Positions 63,022 through 64,000 of a stretch of 64,000 nt of DNA are shown here, one piece after another. The first letter of the stretch is position 1, and the number at the start of each line of letters is the position of its first letter. The DNA is from Cunninghamia lanceolata (Eukaryota; Streptophyta; Pinopsida; Cupressales; Cupressaceae). The DNA is taken from positions 6,510,001 through 6,574,000 of the forward strand of contig BSBN01000297.1 in assembly GCA_027924645.1 (NCBI GenBank). The letters are read 5' to 3'. Under the pieces are notes generated by a model. The model saw only the letters and a program-made list of their open reading frames with translations. It was not told where the DNA came from and did no database searches. Made by a program: the position numbers and the translations under genes.

Positions 63022-63395
63022 TGTAAACTTTCCAAAAATTATAGGTTTTAAGATTTGCTATTTGATTAATATATTTATTTTCTATTTCTAATCAACATAG
63101 GTTTATTACAAAAAATAAAGAACTTTGTTTGACACAAATGGAAAAATAACAAACAATAGAAAATATACAAAAATAAGACAACCATCTGTATTAAGCACTC
63201 AGAGTAAGCCTTTTAAAAATATAGGTTTTAAAATATTTTATTTTATCATTATATATTTCATTTTATTTTCTAATCAAAATAAGTTTATTATAAAAATAAA
63301 GACCTCTATTCATCACACATCGAAAAATAGCAAATAATGGAAACAAATTTTAGAAAAATAAGACAACCCTTTGTATTGTTGTCCTTCTTTCAACA
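63022..63395 (+). repeat. Tandem duplication, two diverged copies of about 170 bp
   Basis: Copies at about 63033-63195 and 63215-63390 share ATAGGTTTTAA(G/A)AT, TCTAATCAA, GTTTATTA(C/T), AAAATAAAGA and AAAATAAGACAACC in the same order. Noncoding and AT-rich. Confidence 0.75.
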
Positions 63396-64000
63396 AAAAA
63401 AATTGGGTGTAGACAAAAAGGGTTATGCATTACAAGGAAATATGTGAATATTAGAATTAATCTAAATAAAAAATTAATAATAATAAATAAAATATAACAA
63501 AAAATTACATGTGCCCTAGATATCAACATTAATGTTATATGTTTAAAAAAATATGAAAAAGATTTTATTTCTTGACTAAGTTATACATTATGGTGAAATA
63601 TTACTCATTAAAAATACTATAAATTATAAGAAACACTTTATTAACAAATATTTAAAAAATGAGATAAATTATTTTAAATTAAAAAACTTACAAATAGAAT
63701 CTACATAGAAAATTTCACAAATCATTAGTTTACACTATCTTCAAATATTTAACAATTTGGTGGTTGTATTTGAGAGAAACTAGAAATTTTCAAATATGTT
63801 GATTTGCACAGTGTCCCTATTTGGGTTAAATCTATAGATCTAAGATGATTTTGATGGTACGAATCTGATCTTATAGTCAAGGATCTGATCCTACAATTTA
63901 TTTTCCTTTGCTCTTTGATTTACCAAATTTGTTGATATATGTTGATGAAAATCAAGGTCTAGAGGCCTTGACAAGCTACTGAACTAGGTAGTGAAATGAA
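63396..64000. other. Unassigned AT-rich DNA
   Basis: No repeat, coding or structural signal recognised. Confidence 0.3.

Overview
This 64 kb window looks like intergenic DNA of a large seed-plant genome, most likely a gymnosperm such as a conifer (inference). It holds no recognisable host gene, rRNA or tRNA. Almost everything that can be identified is LTR-retrotransposon DNA, mostly Ty3/gypsy, inserted element into element and decayed by stop codons, frameshifts and indels.

Left flank (1-6899): a solo LTR with intact target-site duplication (TSD GCTAC) lies in the 3' noncoding part of an older plus-strand element. Then come that element's polypurine tract and probable LTR (4088-5261), and a degraded gypsy protease fragment (5762-6260).

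Central nest (6895-51744), resolved by five matching 5-bp TSDs counting the left-flank one: (1) a minus-strand gag-only LTR element E1, 6900-51739, TSD CTAGA. (2) Inside its left LTR, a minus-strand 1.08-kb solo LTR, TSD AAGTT. (3) Inside that, a plus-strand Tat-lineage Ty3/gypsy element, 8506-44054, TSD GGATA. (4) Inside the Tat 3' region, a minus-strand solo LTR of 2.74 kb (20794-23533, TSD ACGAC) and a minus-strand chromodomain gypsy element with 4.8-5.0 kb LTRs. The last is arranged LTR-gag-pol-LTR-partial gag (39816 down to 23786) and interrupts an antisense gene of the Tat element.

The Tat element encodes gag, protease, a G-patch, RT, RNase H, a second (archaeal-type) RNase H and integrase, spread over one long broken frame (11476-19262). 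Its 3' region carries an antisense gene (42534 to 39817) for a plant mobile domain protein. That gene has its own TATA box, a 25-codon first exon, a canonical splice donor and an intron. The intron is built of a roughly 22-bp minisatellite whose motif also occurs, in the opposite orientation, in the Tat 5' leader. This is the most interesting system in the window.

Right flank (51745-64000): 3' noncoding retroelement DNA, a probable LTR start at 52859, a long GT/GC alternating tract, a GA repeat of about 77 units, degenerate tandem repeats, a diverged relative of the 5-kb LTR (from 56931) with its own GC-rich hairpin island, and a 190-bp-scale tandem duplication near 63.1 kb. LTR-pair divergence judged by eye (E1 clearly more diverged than Tat and the chromodomain element) agrees with the nesting order.
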